The notes beneath the pieces are model-generated. The model did not search any database, was not told the DNA's origin, and saw only the letters and a program-made list of their open reading frames with translations. Source: Olsenella uli (GTDB lineage: Bacteria; Actinomycetota; Coriobacteriia; Coriobacteriales; Atopobiaceae). Taken from it: a stretch of 64,000 bases of DNA. Shown one piece after another: positions 42,224 through 51,614 of this stretch. Location of the stretch: assembly GCF_901212655.1 (NCBI RefSeq), contig NZ_CAAKON010000053.1, positions 47,473 to 111,472 on the forward strand, read 5' to 3'. The first letter of the stretch is position 1, and each line of letters begins with the position of its first letter. The translations under genes were made by a program, and so were the position numbers.

Positions 42224-43504
42224 ATGAACGAAAACAACCCCAAGCTCACGGTGCTGCCCGAGGGCGGCGTTGCGAGCGCGGCCGGCGTGTATGCGGGTGG
42301 CATCCACGCCGGGTTCCGCAAGAACCCCCAGCGCCTCGATCTCGCGCTGGTTGAGTTCGACGAGCCGGTGAGCGCCGCGGGCGTCTTCACCACCAACAAG
42401 TTCTGCGCGGCTCCCGTGACCGTCTCGCGCGAGCACCTGGGCGAGGGCCGTTGCGCCAAGGTCCGCGCCGTCGTCATCAACTCCGGCAACGCCAATGCCG
42501 CCACGGGTGACGAGGGCCTCGAGAGCGCGGAGCAGTCCTGCAAGCTCGTCGCGAACGAGATCGGGTGCAGCCCCCGCGAGGTGCTTGTGGCCTCCACGGG
42601 CGTCATCGGCCAGCTGCTGGACGTGGCGCCGTTCGAGACCGGCGTGCCGGCGCTGCACGAGAAGATCGCCGCGGCCGCGGACGAGGCCGCGCGCCAGGCC
42701 GGCGGACACGACGCGGCGCGTGCCATCATGACCACCGACACGCATCCCAAGGAGCGCGCGGTCTCCTACGAGGCCACGGGCGCGCTGGCGGGCCACACCG
42801 TCACCGTGGGCGGCATGGTGAAGGGTTCCGGCATGATCATGCCGAACATGGCCACCATGATCTGCGTCATCACCACCGACGCCCCCGTGACGCCCGAGAC
42901 CCTGCACGAGATTCTGCTGGGCACGGCACGGGTGACCTTCAACAAGGTGACGGTGGACTCCGACACCTCCACGAACGACACGTGCATCGCGCTGGCCACC
43001 GGCGCTGCCGCGCCAGGGGTGCCTGCCATCGAGGCCGGCACGCCCGAGGCCGCCGAGCTGGCCCGCGCCTTCCGTGAGGTCTGCCAGCACCTCGCCCGCG
43101 AGATCGCGGCCGACGGCGAGGGCGCGAGCCGCCTCGTGACCGTGACCGTTGCCGGCGCCGCCAGCGACGGGGACGCCGACACCGCGGCACGTGCCGTGGC
43201 GAACTCCCCGCTGGTCAAGACCGCGATTTACGGCCACGACTGCAACTGGGGCCGCATCGCCATGGCGCTTGGCAAGTGCGGCGTGCCGTTCGACCAGCGC
43301 GACGTGGACATCGACATCATGGGCATGCCCGTCTGCCGCGATGGCCTTACCGTGCCCTTCGACGAGGACGAGGCTCTGCGCCGGTTCGACGAGCCCGAGA
43401 TCACCATCTGGGCAGACCTCGGCGCCGGCACCTGCGAGACCACGGTGTGGACGTGCGACCTGACGCACGAGTACGTGAAGATCAACGGCGAGTACCGCAC
43501 GTAG
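42224..43504 (+). CDS. argJ: Bifunctional ornithine acetyltransferase / N-acetylglutamate synthase
   Basis: ArgJ recycles the acetyl group between ornithine and glutamate. The 426-residue precursor contains KGSGMIMPNMATM near 200, where autocleavage before Thr normally creates the two subunits; the Ala-Thr pair is present. The ATG at 42224 follows AAGGAGAG. Having ArgJ means no separate ArgE deacetylase is needed. Confidence 0.96.
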   Translation: MNENNPKLTVLPEGGVASAAGVYAGGIHAGFRKNPQRLDLALVEFDEPVSAAGVFTTNKFCAAPVTVSREHLGEGRCAKVRAVVINSGNANAATGDEGLESAEQSCKLVANEIGCSPREVLVASTGVIGQLLDVAPFETGVPALHEKIAAAADEAARQAGGHDAARAIMTTDTHPKERAVSYEATGALAGHTVTVGGMVKGSGMIMPNMATMICVITTDAPVTPETLHEILLGTARVTFNKVTVDSDTSTNDTCIALATGAAAPGVPAIEAGTPEAAELARAFREVCQHLAREIAADGEGASRLVTVTVAGAASDGDADTAARAVANSPLVKTAIYGHDCNWGRIAMALGKCGVPFDQRDVDIDIMGMPVCRDGLTVPFDEDEALRRFDEPEITIWADLGAGTCETTVWTCDLTHEYVKINGEYRT

Positions 43505-43721
43505 GCTTCTGGGCCCCACGGGCTCTCGGGCCTTCCCAGGCCCTCGCTGAGGGTGGACCCAGCCCTGCGCTCGGTTCCGTCCCCTGGCATCCCATGTGGA
43601 GTGCGCCCCGCCGTGCGCGCTGGTGCGCGGTTTCCGACCCGTTGGCCCTGCACGGGGCGAGGGGTGGGCCGGGGTGTTGATCTGGCGGCTTGATTTGGCA
43701 GCTAATTTGAACGGATGAGGC

Positions 43722-44675
43722 ATGAAATTCGCAACTGAAACGTACGGGCGCGCCAAGCTGCCCGATGAGCGGGCGGGCCAGGTACTGTTCGAGGCCCTTC
43801 CGTGGATCAAGAACATCACGGGCAAGACCGTCGTCATCAAGTACGGCGGCTCTGCCATGGAGAGCGCCCCGCTGCGCGCCGATGTCATGAGCGACATCGT
43901 GCTGCTCAAGATCCTCGGCGTGAACGTGGTCATCGTCCACGGCGGCGGCAAGGCCATCAACCGCGCCTTCGATCGTTTGAACTTCCCCGTGGAATTCAAG
44001 GACGGCCAGCGCGTCACTACGCCCGAGGCCATGGACGTCGTGCGCCAGGTGCTCGTGGGCGAGGTCAACCAAGACCTCGTGGCCAGCATCAACCGCCATG
44101 GCAACCTCGCCGTGGGCGTCTCTGGCGCCGACGCCGGCACGCTCATGTGCTCCACGCTTGACCCGGACCTGGGCCGCGTGGGCAAGATTGACCAGGTCAA
44201 CACCGGCTACCTCGAGAATCTCATGCGCATGGACTACATTCCCGTGGTGGCCACGGTGGGCATCGACGAGGATGGCGGCTACTACAACGTCAACGCCGAC
44301 GTCGCGGCCGGCCACGTGGCGGCGGCCATCGGCGCGCACAAGGTCATCTACCTCACGGACGTCGATGGCGTCTACCTCGACTTCTCCGACAAGGACACGC
44401 TCATCTCGAACATGAGCCTGCGCGAGATGGAGGACATGCTGGCCTCTGGCACCGTCGACAAGGGCATGATTCCCAAGCTCGAGAGCTGCTGCTATGCCCT
44501 GCGTGCCGGCGTGTTCCGCAGCCACGTCATCAATGGCAAGATTCCGCACTCGCTGCTGCTCGAGCTCCTCACCGACAAGGGCGTGGGCACCACGATGCAC
44601 TCCACCGACGAGGCCCTCGAGTACGACGCGCACCCGCTCGGCACGCTCGCCAGCCGCCTCGCCGTCAACAACTAA
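43722..44675 (+). CDS. argB: Acetylglutamate kinase
   Basis: ArgB phosphorylates N-acetylglutamate, the committed step, and is commonly inhibited by arginine. The 317-residue product has KYGGSAM near 45-51, VIVHGGGKAIN and the C-terminal ATP site. The extra N-terminal segment of about 25 residues is typical of arginine-sensitive hexameric forms. The 217-base gap before it is GC-rich with no gene. Confidence 0.95.
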   Translation: MKFATETYGRAKLPDERAGQVLFEALPWIKNITGKTVVIKYGGSAMESAPLRADVMSDIVLLKILGVNVVIVHGGGKAINRAFDRLNFPVEFKDGQRVTTPEAMDVVRQVLVGEVNQDLVASINRHGNLAVGVSGADAGTLMCSTLDPDLGRVGKIDQVNTGYLENLMRMDYIPVVATVGIDEDGGYYNVNADVAAGHVAAAIGAHKVIYLTDVDGVYLDFSDKDTLISNMSLREMEDMLASGTVDKGMIPKLESCCYALRAGVFRSHVINGKIPHSLLLELLTDKGVGTTMHSTDEALEYDAHPLGTLASRLAVNN

Positions 44676-44686
44676 CCGCCCGCGAC

Positions 44687-44727
44687 TGAGTCAAACGGGA
44701 TGGCACCCCTTCGGGGTGGGTGACTCA
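44687..44727 (+). repeat. Copy of the 40-nt palindromic repeat before argD
   Basis: TGAGTCA and TGACTCA are terminal inverted repeats of a 41-base element that begins TGAGTCAAACGGGATGGC and has an inner ACCCC/GGGGT hairpin. It matches the cluster after ecfT in end sequence, core and size. Confidence 0.7.
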
Positions 44728-44748
44728 TCCGGATAGAAAGGAGCCTCA

Positions 44749-46008
44749 ATGTCGTACGACGAGGCCAAGAAGCTTGACGACACCTACGTGATGCACACCT
44801 TTGGCCGCTCGCCGGTCGAGTTCATCGGCGGCAAGGGGATGTACCTCACGGACAGCACCGGCCGCGAGTACCTGGACTTCCTCGCCGGCATCGCCGTGAA
44901 CTGCTTGGGCTACAACAACCCCAAGCTCAACGAGGCTGTCATTGGCCAGGCGGAACGCCTGCTGCACGTCTCCAACTACTTCCAGATCGAGCACCGCGGC
45001 GAGGTTGCGCGCAGGCTCTCGCAGCTCGCGAACGCCGGTGCGGGCGAGCCTGCCGCCGCCTCCCCGGACGAGCCCCAGGTCTGGCGCACATTCTTTGGCA
45101 ACTCCGGCGCCGAGGCCAACGAGTGCGCCATCAAGCTCGCCCGCCTCTGGGCCAAGCGTGGCGGCAACGGCGGCTACGACGTCGTCTGCCTCAACAAGAG
45201 CTTCCACGGCCGCACGATGGAGACCATCGCTGCCACCATGCAGGGTTGGGCGCAGGACCCCTTCAAGCCGCTGCCTGGCGGCTTCGTGGCCATCGACGCC
45301 AACGATGTCGAGGCACTGCGCCAGGTCTTTGCCGACCGCGGCTCCAACATCTGCGCCGTGATGCTCGAGCCCATCCAGGGCGAGAGCGGCGTGCACCCCA
45401 TGACGGCCGAGTTCATGGCCGAGGTGCGCAGGCTCACGAGCGAGCACGGCGCCCTCATGATCTGCGACGAGGTGCAGTGCGGCATATTCCGCACGGGCTA
45501 CGCACTGGGCTTCCAGGCCTACAACGTGGTGCCGGACGTCTTCACCCTGGCCAAGTCCATCGCCGGCGGCATCCCCATGGGCGCCTGCGTTGCCAAGGCG
45601 GAGGTCTCCGAGGCCTTCAAGCCGGGCGACCACGGCTCCACCTTTGGTGGCGGCCCGCTTGCCTGCGCGGCGGCCGAGCGCGTGCTCGCCGAGCTCATGG
45701 AGGGCACTGCGCCCGAGGGCGAGGTGGGTGCCGGCTACCTGGCGCACGTGCGCGAGGTGGGGGCCTACCTGGCCGAGAAGCTTGAGGGGCTGCCGCAGGT
45801 CACCGAGGTGCGCGGTGCCGGCCTCATGCTGGGCGCGGAGCTTGCCGAGGGCCTGCCCGACGCTCACGACCTTGTGAGCAAGGCGCTCGAGGCGGGCTAT
45901 GTCATCAACGCCACCGGCCCCACCACGCTGCGCTTCCTGCCGCCGCTGGTGTGCACCAAGGCCGACGTGGACAAGTTCGTCGCCGGCCTCGCCGAGGTGC
46001 TGGCGTAA
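44749..46008 (+). CDS. argD: Acetylornithine aminotransferase
   Basis: This PLP enzyme makes N-acetylornithine. The 419-residue product has LDFLAGIAVNCLGYNNP, the NSGAEANECAIKLAR segment and LMICDEVQCGIFRTG, with the PLP lysine in FTLAKSIAGG. A short insertion occurs near residues 95-107. AAAGGAG precedes the ATG. argF, argG and argH are not in the window. Confidence 0.95.
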   Translation: MSYDEAKKLDDTYVMHTFGRSPVEFIGGKGMYLTDSTGREYLDFLAGIAVNCLGYNNPKLNEAVIGQAERLLHVSNYFQIEHRGEVARRLSQLANAGAGEPAAASPDEPQVWRTFFGNSGAEANECAIKLARLWAKRGGNGGYDVVCLNKSFHGRTMETIAATMQGWAQDPFKPLPGGFVAIDANDVEALRQVFADRGSNICAVMLEPIQGESGVHPMTAEFMAEVRRLTSEHGALMICDEVQCGIFRTGYALGFQAYNVVPDVFTLAKSIAGGIPMGACVAKAEVSEAFKPGDHGSTFGGGPLACAAAERVLAELMEGTAPEGEVGAGYLAHVREVGAYLAEKLEGLPQVTEVRGAGLMLGAELAEGLPDAHDLVSKALEAGYVINATGPTTLRFLPPLVCTKADVDKFVAGLAEVLA

Positions 46009-46063
46009 GGATGTCGGCCCGCACGGATGGGCCTGCCCCTGCGGCCCGTCGCTTTGCCGGCTG

Positions 46064-47032
46064 CTACAGCCCGCGGCGGTATTCGCTCGGTAGCAGGCCC
46101 GTCTCGCGGCGGAACAGCTCGGAGAAGCGGCTCACGCAGGTATAGCCCACGGCATGCGAGATGAGTTCGATCGAGAGGCTCGGCTGGTGCAGCATCTGCT
46201 CGGCCTGGCTGATGCGCCGGCGCTGGATGTACTGGGTGAGGGTGCAGCCCGTGACGGCCTTGAAGCACTCCTTGAACTTCGTGGGGCTCATGCCGGCCAC
46301 GCGCGCAAGGTCGGGGACCTTGAGGATGCGGGTGTAGTGGTCGTCGATGTACGCAGAGATGCCAAAGATGCGCTCGCGGTCCTCGGCGGTGACGGCACGT
46401 GTCTCGCGGGGCGGCAGCGCGCGGGTGCGGTTCACGATGAGGCGCAGGGCGTCAAAGACCTGCTTCTCGTAGTGGGCGGCGTCGTAGTCGGAGGAGTCGG
46501 GCCGGGGCCAGAGGCGGCGCAGGAGGTTTCGCATCTCGGGGAACTCACCGTCGTCGGAGAGCGAGGAGAAGGCGTCGCGCAGGTTCTTGAACTCGCCCGG
46601 GTACTCGCGGTCCAGGAAGGCGCGCGAGGCCTCGGGTGACATCTCGATGGAGATGGAACGAACGGGCACGCCCTCGTGCACCAGGCCACGCCAGCCGCCG
46701 GCGCCGCTGAAGATACCCCAGACGCTCTTGGCGCGGAGCTTGCGGTACGGCGTGAACTCCTCGCCCGAGACCGACTCGTACCAGGAGATGGAGAGGTGGT
46801 CCGGCTGGTCGAACTCGAGCAGGACGTCCTCGATGGGCGTGAAGTCGCGCACGGTGATGGACCAGTCACGCGTGGGGGCACAAAGGTGAATCGAACCCAC
46901 CGTCTGGCCGCTGTCGGAGCGGTACGAGCGCCAGAGGCTGCCGTAGCCCATGGGGTTCTCGGCCGGCTCGTAATCGGTCTTGTCGAGCGTGGCGGCGTGG
47001 ATGCCTACGCCAATGAAGTCCTCGTTGCCCAT
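46064..47032 (-). CDS. AraC-family transcriptional regulator
   Basis: The 322-residue protein ends in two helix-turn-helix motifs (about 225-320) with the family sequences VPDLARVAGMSPTKFKECFK and ISHAVGYTCVSRFSELFRRE. The roughly 200-residue N-terminal domain is not one I recognise and has no obvious sugar-binding motif. The ATG at 47032 is preferred because AGGGGG lies upstream; the frame is open for 30 further codons. It converges on argD and has a long upstream region, so it need not control the arginine genes. Confidence 0.88.
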   Translation of the reverse strand: MGNEDFIGVGIHAATLDKTDYEPAENPMGYGSLWRSYRSDSGQTVGSIHLCAPTRDWSITVRDFTPIEDVLLEFDQPDHLSISWYESVSGEEFTPYRKLRAKSVWGIFSGAGGWRGLVHEGVPVRSISIEMSPEASRAFLDREYPGEFKNLRDAFSSLSDDGEFPEMRNLLRRLWPRPDSSDYDAAHYEKQVFDALRLIVNRTRALPPRETRAVTAEDRERIFGISAYIDDHYTRILKVPDLARVAGMSPTKFKECFKAVTGCTLTQYIQRRRISQAEQMLHQPSLSIELISHAVGYTCVSRFSELFRRETGLLPSEYRRGL

Positions 47033-47474
47033 GGGTCCCCCTGTGCTTGCGCGATGGCGCTGCGCTGCTTTTCGTGCTCTCAGACAAATGTCGCATAGCC
47101 GATGCCTTACCTCGTGCGTCACGAGATTTGGTCGGAATCGCTATGCGAGATCGTCTGACATTCCTGTCTGGTTGTGACGCTGTGCAGCAATGTTAGCGTT
47201 TGATCGTCTTAGACTGCCATCATACACGCATCAGTTAACCATAGCTATCTTCTTTGCGAAATCAGGGATGTTCGCAACCGGTTCGATATGCCGATTCACC
47301 GCTGGTGCGACAAAAGCGACGCGGCACCTGCCGGGTGGCGGGCGCCGCGTGAGTCGTGTGGGATATGGTGCCGGGTTGCATGGGGTCGGGCTGGGCGGAT
47401 CGGGGAGGATTGGTCCGTGGGAGACGTGAGGCCGGAGAATCGAGCGCCCCGTACCGGACTATGCCACGGGCGGC
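47033..47474 (-). other. 442-bp intergenic region between the AraC gene and asnS
   Basis: Both flanking genes are on the minus strand, so this holds the AraC promoter and the asnS 3' end. I see GCGTCAC (about 47,116) and GTGACGC (about 47,175) as an inverted pair and paired TGTCAGACG/TCTGACA-like pieces, but no clean promoter or gene. The left half is relatively AT-rich and the right half GC-rich. Confidence 0.4.
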
Positions 47475-48878
47475 CTAGAAGTCGCAGCTGCCCACGGTGC
47501 GCGGGTGCGGCAGGACGTCGCGGATGTTGCCCACACCTGTGAGGTACATCACGAGGCGCTCGAAGCCAAGGCCAAAGCCCGCGTGCTTGCAGGAGCCGTA
47601 GCGGCGCAGGTCAAGGTAGTACTTGTACTGGCTCTCGTCCATGCCCAGTTCCTCGATGCGGCGCTTGAGCACGTCCAGGCGCTCCTCGCGCTGGGAGCCA
47701 CCGATGATCTCGCCGATGCCCGGCACGAGGCAGTCGGCTGCGGCCACGGTCTTGCCGTCGTCGTTCAGGCGCATGTAGAAGGCCTTGATTTCGGTGGGGT
47801 AGTCCGTCACGAAGGTGGGCAGCTTGAAGTGCTGCTCGGTGAGGAAACGCTCGTGCTCGGTCTGCAGGTCGATGCCCCAGCTCACGGGGTAGTCGAACTC
47901 GTGGCCGGCGGCAACCGCGTCCTCCAAGATCTCCACGGCCTCGGTGTAGGTTACGCGGGCAAAGTCGCTCGATGCCACGTGCTCGAGGCGTGCGAGCAGG
48001 CCCTTGTCCACAAACTTGTTGAGCATGGCGAGCTCGTCGGGGCAGCGCTCCATAACGTCGCGGATAACCGAGCGCAGCATGGCCTCGGCAAGCTCCATGT
48101 CGTCCTCGAGGTCTGCGAAGGCAATCTCGGGCTCGACCATCCAGAACTCTGCGGCGTGACGCGTGGTGTTGGAGTTCTCGGCGCGGAAGGTGGGGCCAAA
48201 GGTGTAGACGTCGCCAAAGGCCATGGCAAAGTTCTCGGCGTTGAGCTGGCCGGACACGGTGAGCGACGCGGGCTTGCCAAAGAAGTCCTGCGTGTAGTCA
48301 ACGGCGCCGTCGTCGTTCAGGGGCACGTGGGCGAGGTCGAGCGAGGTGACGCGGAACATCTCGCCGGCGCCCTCGCAGTCGCTCGCGGTGATGATGGGCG
48401 TGTTCACGTAGCAGAAGCCACGGTCCTGGAAGAAGCGGTGGATGGCCGCGGCAGCCTCCGAGCGCACGCGGAACACGGCGCGGAACAGGTTCGTGCGCGG
48501 GCGCAGGTGCTGCTGGGTGCGGAGGAACTCCACCGTGGTGCGCTTCTTCTGGAGCGGGTAGTCCGGGGCGCTCGTGCCTTCCACCTCGATGGACTCGGCG
48601 GTGAGCTCGAAGGGCTGCTTGGCCTCGGGGGTGAGCTTGAGGGTGCCCGTGCAGACGAGGGCCGCCGAGACGTTCTGGTGCGCGATCTCGTCGTAGTTGG
48701 CGAGGCCCTCGCGGTTCATGACCACCTGGAGGTCCTTGAAGCAGCTGCCGTCGTTGAGGGTGACGAAGCCAAATATCTTCATGTCGCGCACGGAGCGAAC
48801 CCAGCCGGCAACGGTGATGTGCTGGCCGGCGAGCTCCTCGGCGTCTGCGTAGAGCTGTGCGATCTTGGTTCGGTCCAT
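47475..48878 (-). CDS. asnS: Asparaginyl-tRNA synthetase
   Basis: This class II enzyme charges tRNA-Asn. The 467-residue product has the N-terminal OB-fold ([19 protein letters not shown]), motif 2 ([21 protein letters not shown]) and motif 3 ([15 protein letters not shown]). The ATG at 48878 lies six bases from GAGGAG; the ATG at 48884 touches that site and is rejected. Confidence 0.97.
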   Translation of the reverse strand: MDRTKIAQLYADAEELAGQHITVAGWVRSVRDMKIFGFVTLNDGSCFKDLQVVMNREGLANYDEIAHQNVSAALVCTGTLKLTPEAKQPFELTAESIEVEGTSAPDYPLQKKRTTVEFLRTQQHLRPRTNLFRAVFRVRSEAAAAIHRFFQDRGFCYVNTPIITASDCEGAGEMFRVTSLDLAHVPLNDDGAVDYTQDFFGKPASLTVSGQLNAENFAMAFGDVYTFGPTFRAENSNTTRHAAEFWMVEPEIAFADLEDDMELAEAMLRSVIRDVMERCPDELAMLNKFVDKGLLARLEHVASSDFARVTYTEAVEILEDAVAAGHEFDYPVSWGIDLQTEHERFLTEQHFKLPTFVTDYPTEIKAFYMRLNDDGKTVAAADCLVPGIGEIIGGSQREERLDVLKRRIEELGMDESQYKYYLDLRRYGSCKHAGFGLGFERLVMYLTGVGNIRDVLPHPRTVGSCDF

Positions 48879-48987
48879 GGGCATCTCCTCGCTTATGGTG
48901 TTTGTCCCGCGGTAGATGATAGCAGCGCGCCGAGCGCCCGCCCCGGCCGGGCTATGCTGCCGTGACGAACGAGACGAGAGGGGGCGC

Positions 48988-49340
48988 ATGGCGAATGGAC
49001 GGCTCGAGGGTGGTGTCGTGACGGGTGACGCGCTTGCAAGGCTTGAGCCGACGGGGGAGCTCGCTGGTGGCATCAGGCTGGTGGCCACGGACCTGGACGG
49101 CACCCTGCTCGCGGGCTACCGCAAGGACGTGCCGCCCGAGGCGTGGCCCGCCATCGAGCGCGTCTGCGACCGTGGGCACTCTTCCTTGCGGCGAGTGGCC
49201 GGCAGTACGCGGGCCTCCGCCACCAGTTCGTTCCGCTGACAGACCGCAACGGCTACGTGTGCGAGAACGGCGCGCTGGTGATGGTGGACGGCGAGCCGGT
49301 GGTGCGCCACTCCATCGACCGAGGGCTCGCACAAGGGCTC
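48988..49340 (+). pseudogene. HAD-superfamily phosphatase remnant, frameshifted and truncated
   Basis: The first frame carries the HAD motif I ([13 protein letters not shown]) and a helix. Near 49,174-49,177 the frame shifts by -1, after which LFLAASGRQYAGLRHQF and NGYVCENGALVMVDGEP continue the Cof-type fold. Homology then stops at the 3' end of the convergent TetR gene, so the cap domain and motifs III-IV are lost. A deletion or insertion boundary is likely here. Confidence 0.75.
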
Positions 49341-49344
49341 GGCC

Positions 49345-49920
49345 CTACGCCGGAGGCTCGTCCCCAAAGACGGGCAGGATGGCGCGCAGGTAGTCCTTCG
49401 CAAGGTCGTGCGGGGCGGCGGCAAAGCCCGTCCACGCCCACCAGCGCACCATTCCCACGAAGCTCGCGGCGATGTGGTGCAAAAGGAACGTGCGGTTCAT
49501 CTGTGCCGCCGGCCCCGTGGGATGCTCCGGCACGGCCTCGTCGGCCCGCTTCACGATCTCGTGGCGCAGACAGTCCGCGAACTTCTCGGACCCCTCACCC
49601 GCCACGAGCGCGCGCACGCCGTTCTCGCGCTCCCGTAGGTGGCAGAGCACGTGCTCCGTCATGGAGATCGGGTCGCTCTTGCCCACGAAGTCATGGTGGT
49701 GCTCGGGGTTCGTGGGGTTGAGGGCATGGTTGCAGATGCTGCGGATCTGGTGGGCAAGCAGGTCCTCCTTGCCGTGGAAGTGGGCGTAGAAGGTGGCCCG
49801 ACCCACGCCCGTGCGGTCCAGGATGTCCTGGACGGTCACGTCGGAGAAGCCTCGCTCTGCGATGAGCTCGACGAAGGCCTGCTGGATTGCGCGTCTGGTC
49901 CGCTCCTTGCGCTTGTCCAT
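49345..49920 (-). CDS. TetR/AcrR-family regulator, last gene of the lar operon
   Basis: The 191-residue protein starts with a TetR helix-turn-helix (FSDVTVQDILDRTGVGRATFYAHF near 22-45) and has a C-terminal ligand-binding helix bundle with LLHHIAASFVGMVRWWAW. Its ATG at 49920 follows AGGAG and lies seven bases after the larC stop, so it is cotranscribed. It is a candidate for the protein that binds the palindromes at 53290 and 60856, though no direct evidence ties them together. Confidence 0.88.
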   Translation of the reverse strand: MDKRKERTRRAIQQAFVELIAERGFSDVTVQDILDRTGVGRATFYAHFHGKEDLLAHQIRSICNHALNPTNPEHHHDFVGKSDPISMTEHVLCHLRERENGVRALVAGEGSEKFADCLRHEIVKRADEAVPEHPTGPAAQMNRTFLLHHIAASFVGMVRWWAWTGFAAAPHDLAKDYLRAILPVFGDEPPA

Positions 49921-49927
49921 GGGGCTC

Positions 49928-51520
49928 CTAGCTCGGGTTGTCGGCCGAGGCGCTGGCCGGATCCGTTGCGTCCACGCCTGTCGCGTCGGCCGCGGCCGCA
50001 GCGACCGTGCCGTTCGCGCGTTTCGTATCCGCCGCGCTCGCTGCATCCGTGCCATCTGTAGGGGCCCCATCCGCGGCTGCCTGCGTGGCGCGGAAGACGT
50101 CCTGGAACGAGGCGCCCGTGCGTTCGTGGGCCGCCACCACGCTGTCGTACTCGGGATAGGCGCGCTCGGAGCCGTCCGGCATGGTAACCACCTTGGTGGT
50201 CACGACACCAAAGCGGGTCTCGGCCACGCCCGCGTGGCGCGGCAGGCCATCGCGGCGCATCGCGAGGCTGCGGATGCCGATGGTCGTGGTGTTCTCAAAG
50301 ATGAGGCGCTCGAGTTCGGCCACCTTATCCGCGTCGCAGACCACCTCAAGCTGAAAACCCGGGCGACCCTTCTTCATGATGACGGGCACGGCATGGGCCT
50401 CGCGTGCGCCAGCGGCCATGAGCAGGGCGATGGTGTGGCCCAGCGCCTCGCCGGTGCAGTCGTCGAGATCGGTCTCGAGCTTGGTGACGGTGCGGGCGGC
50501 CTCGGTGGGGAAGGGGAGGGCGTAGCTCGCTGCGCCGGGCTCGCTGGCGGTCGCGCGCGTCTCGGCCGAGGCGGCGGGCCCGTCCGGCGCCTCGGCCCGC
50601 GGCGCGCTCCCCCCGCCGCCCGCGGCGGTTACCTCAACGAGCTGTGCGCGCAAGAGGCCCGAACACCCCACGTACGGGCGCTTGCCCGCTCCGTAGCCGC
50701 AGGCGACGATGCGGTAGCGCGCTGGCAGCTCCGTGGCCGTGCGTAGCGCCGCCACGGTAGCCGCCCCCGTGGGGGTCACGAGTTCGCCGTGGACTGGGGC
50801 CGGCACGAGCTCGATGTCCGCCGCCTGGCAGAGGTTCACCACGGCCGGAACCGGTACGGGCATGATGCCGTGGGCGCAGCGGATGGTGCCGTGGCCCTCG
50901 GCCAGGCTGGGCACGATGACGTCCGTGATGCCGAGGTCGTCCAGGCAGATGGCGATGGAGCAGATGTCCACGATGGAGTCCGTGGCGCCCACCTCGTGGA
51001 AGTGGACGGTCTCGGGCGTGGCGGCGTGCGCCTTGGCCTCGGCCTCAGCCAGCTTGCCAAAGATGGCGAGGGCGAGCTGCTTGGCGCGCTCCGTAAGCCG
51101 GGAGGCGCCGATGATGGCCGTGACGTCTGCGAGCGAGCGGTGGGCGTGGTGATGGTGGTGGCCATGCGAGTGGTCGTGCCCATGGCAATGCTCGTGCGGT
51201 CCGTGAGCGTGAGCCTCGTCATCGTGGTGTTCCGCGTGGTCGTGGCTGTGCACGTGCTCGCCTGCCTCGTCCACCCCATAGAGCCAGGCCATGTCGTGGT
51301 CGTGGTTCTCATGCGCGGCGTCCAGGCGCACGTCGAAGTCACAGGCGGCGAGCCCGCTCTTCATGACGCGACTCACGGCAACCTTGAACTCGCCTGCCAC
51401 CGGCAGCGTGGCTAGCGCGGCGCGCAGTCGCTCCTCGCTGGCGCCCAGGTCCAGAAGCGCGGCAACCGTCATGTCGCCGCTGATGCCAGACGAGCAATCA
51501 AGAAACAGGGTCTTACCCAT
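49928..51520 (-). CDS. larC: Nickel insertion protein LarC
   Basis: LarC inserts nickel into the pincer nucleotide cofactor, using CTP. The 530-residue protein is encoded in a single frame, unlike the frameshifted larC1/larC2 of Lactiplantibacillus. It starts FLDCSSGISGDMTVAALLDLG, has a very His/Asp-rich loop at about 70-127, the conserved FHEVGATDSIVDI, and METDLDD-like KLETDLDDCTGE in the C-terminal half. Two low-complexity Ala/Asp-rich stretches, a linker and a C-terminal tail of about 50 residues, are extra. AAGGAG precedes the ATG. Confidence 0.92.
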   Translation of the reverse strand: MGKTLFLDCSSGISGDMTVAALLDLGASEERLRAALATLPVAGEFKVAVSRVMKSGLAACDFDVRLDAAHENHDHDMAWLYGVDEAGEHVHSHDHAEHHDDEAHAHGPHEHCHGHDHSHGHHHHHAHRSLADVTAIIGASRLTERAKQLALAIFGKLAEAEAKAHAATPETVHFHEVGATDSIVDICSIAICLDDLGITDVIVPSLAEGHGTIRCAHGIMPVPVPAVVNLCQAADIELVPAPVHGELVTPTGAATVAALRTATELPARYRIVACGYGAGKRPYVGCSGLLRAQLVEVTAAGGGGSAPRAEAPDGPAASAETRATASEPGAASYALPFPTEAARTVTKLETDLDDCTGEALGHTIALLMAAGAREAHAVPVIMKKGRPGFQLEVVCDADKVAELERLIFENTTTIGIRSLAMRRDGLPRHAGVAETRFGVVTTKVVTMPDGSERAYPEYDSVVAAHERTGASFQDVFRATQAAADGAPTDGTDAASAADTKRANGTVAAAAADATGVDATDPASASADNPS

Positions 51521-51546
51521 GGCGTTTGCTCCTTATGGGTTTGGGG

Positions 51547-51608
51547 ACAGCCTCCTTTTCGACTTTGCTGAAAACGGCAGTATTCAGCAAAGTCGAAAAG
51601 GAAGCTGT
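51547..51608 (-). repeat. 26-bp near-perfect inverted repeat between larB and larC
   Basis: Arms at 51547-51572 and 51583-51608 match at 25 of 26 positions around a ten-base loop. The stem includes TTTTCGACTTTGCTGAA. It fills most of the gap between two genes of one operon. As RNA it would be a very stable hairpin that could limit larC expression or act as a terminator with read-through. It also resembles a mobile palindromic element. Confidence 0.85.
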
Positions 51609-51614
51609 CGCCAC

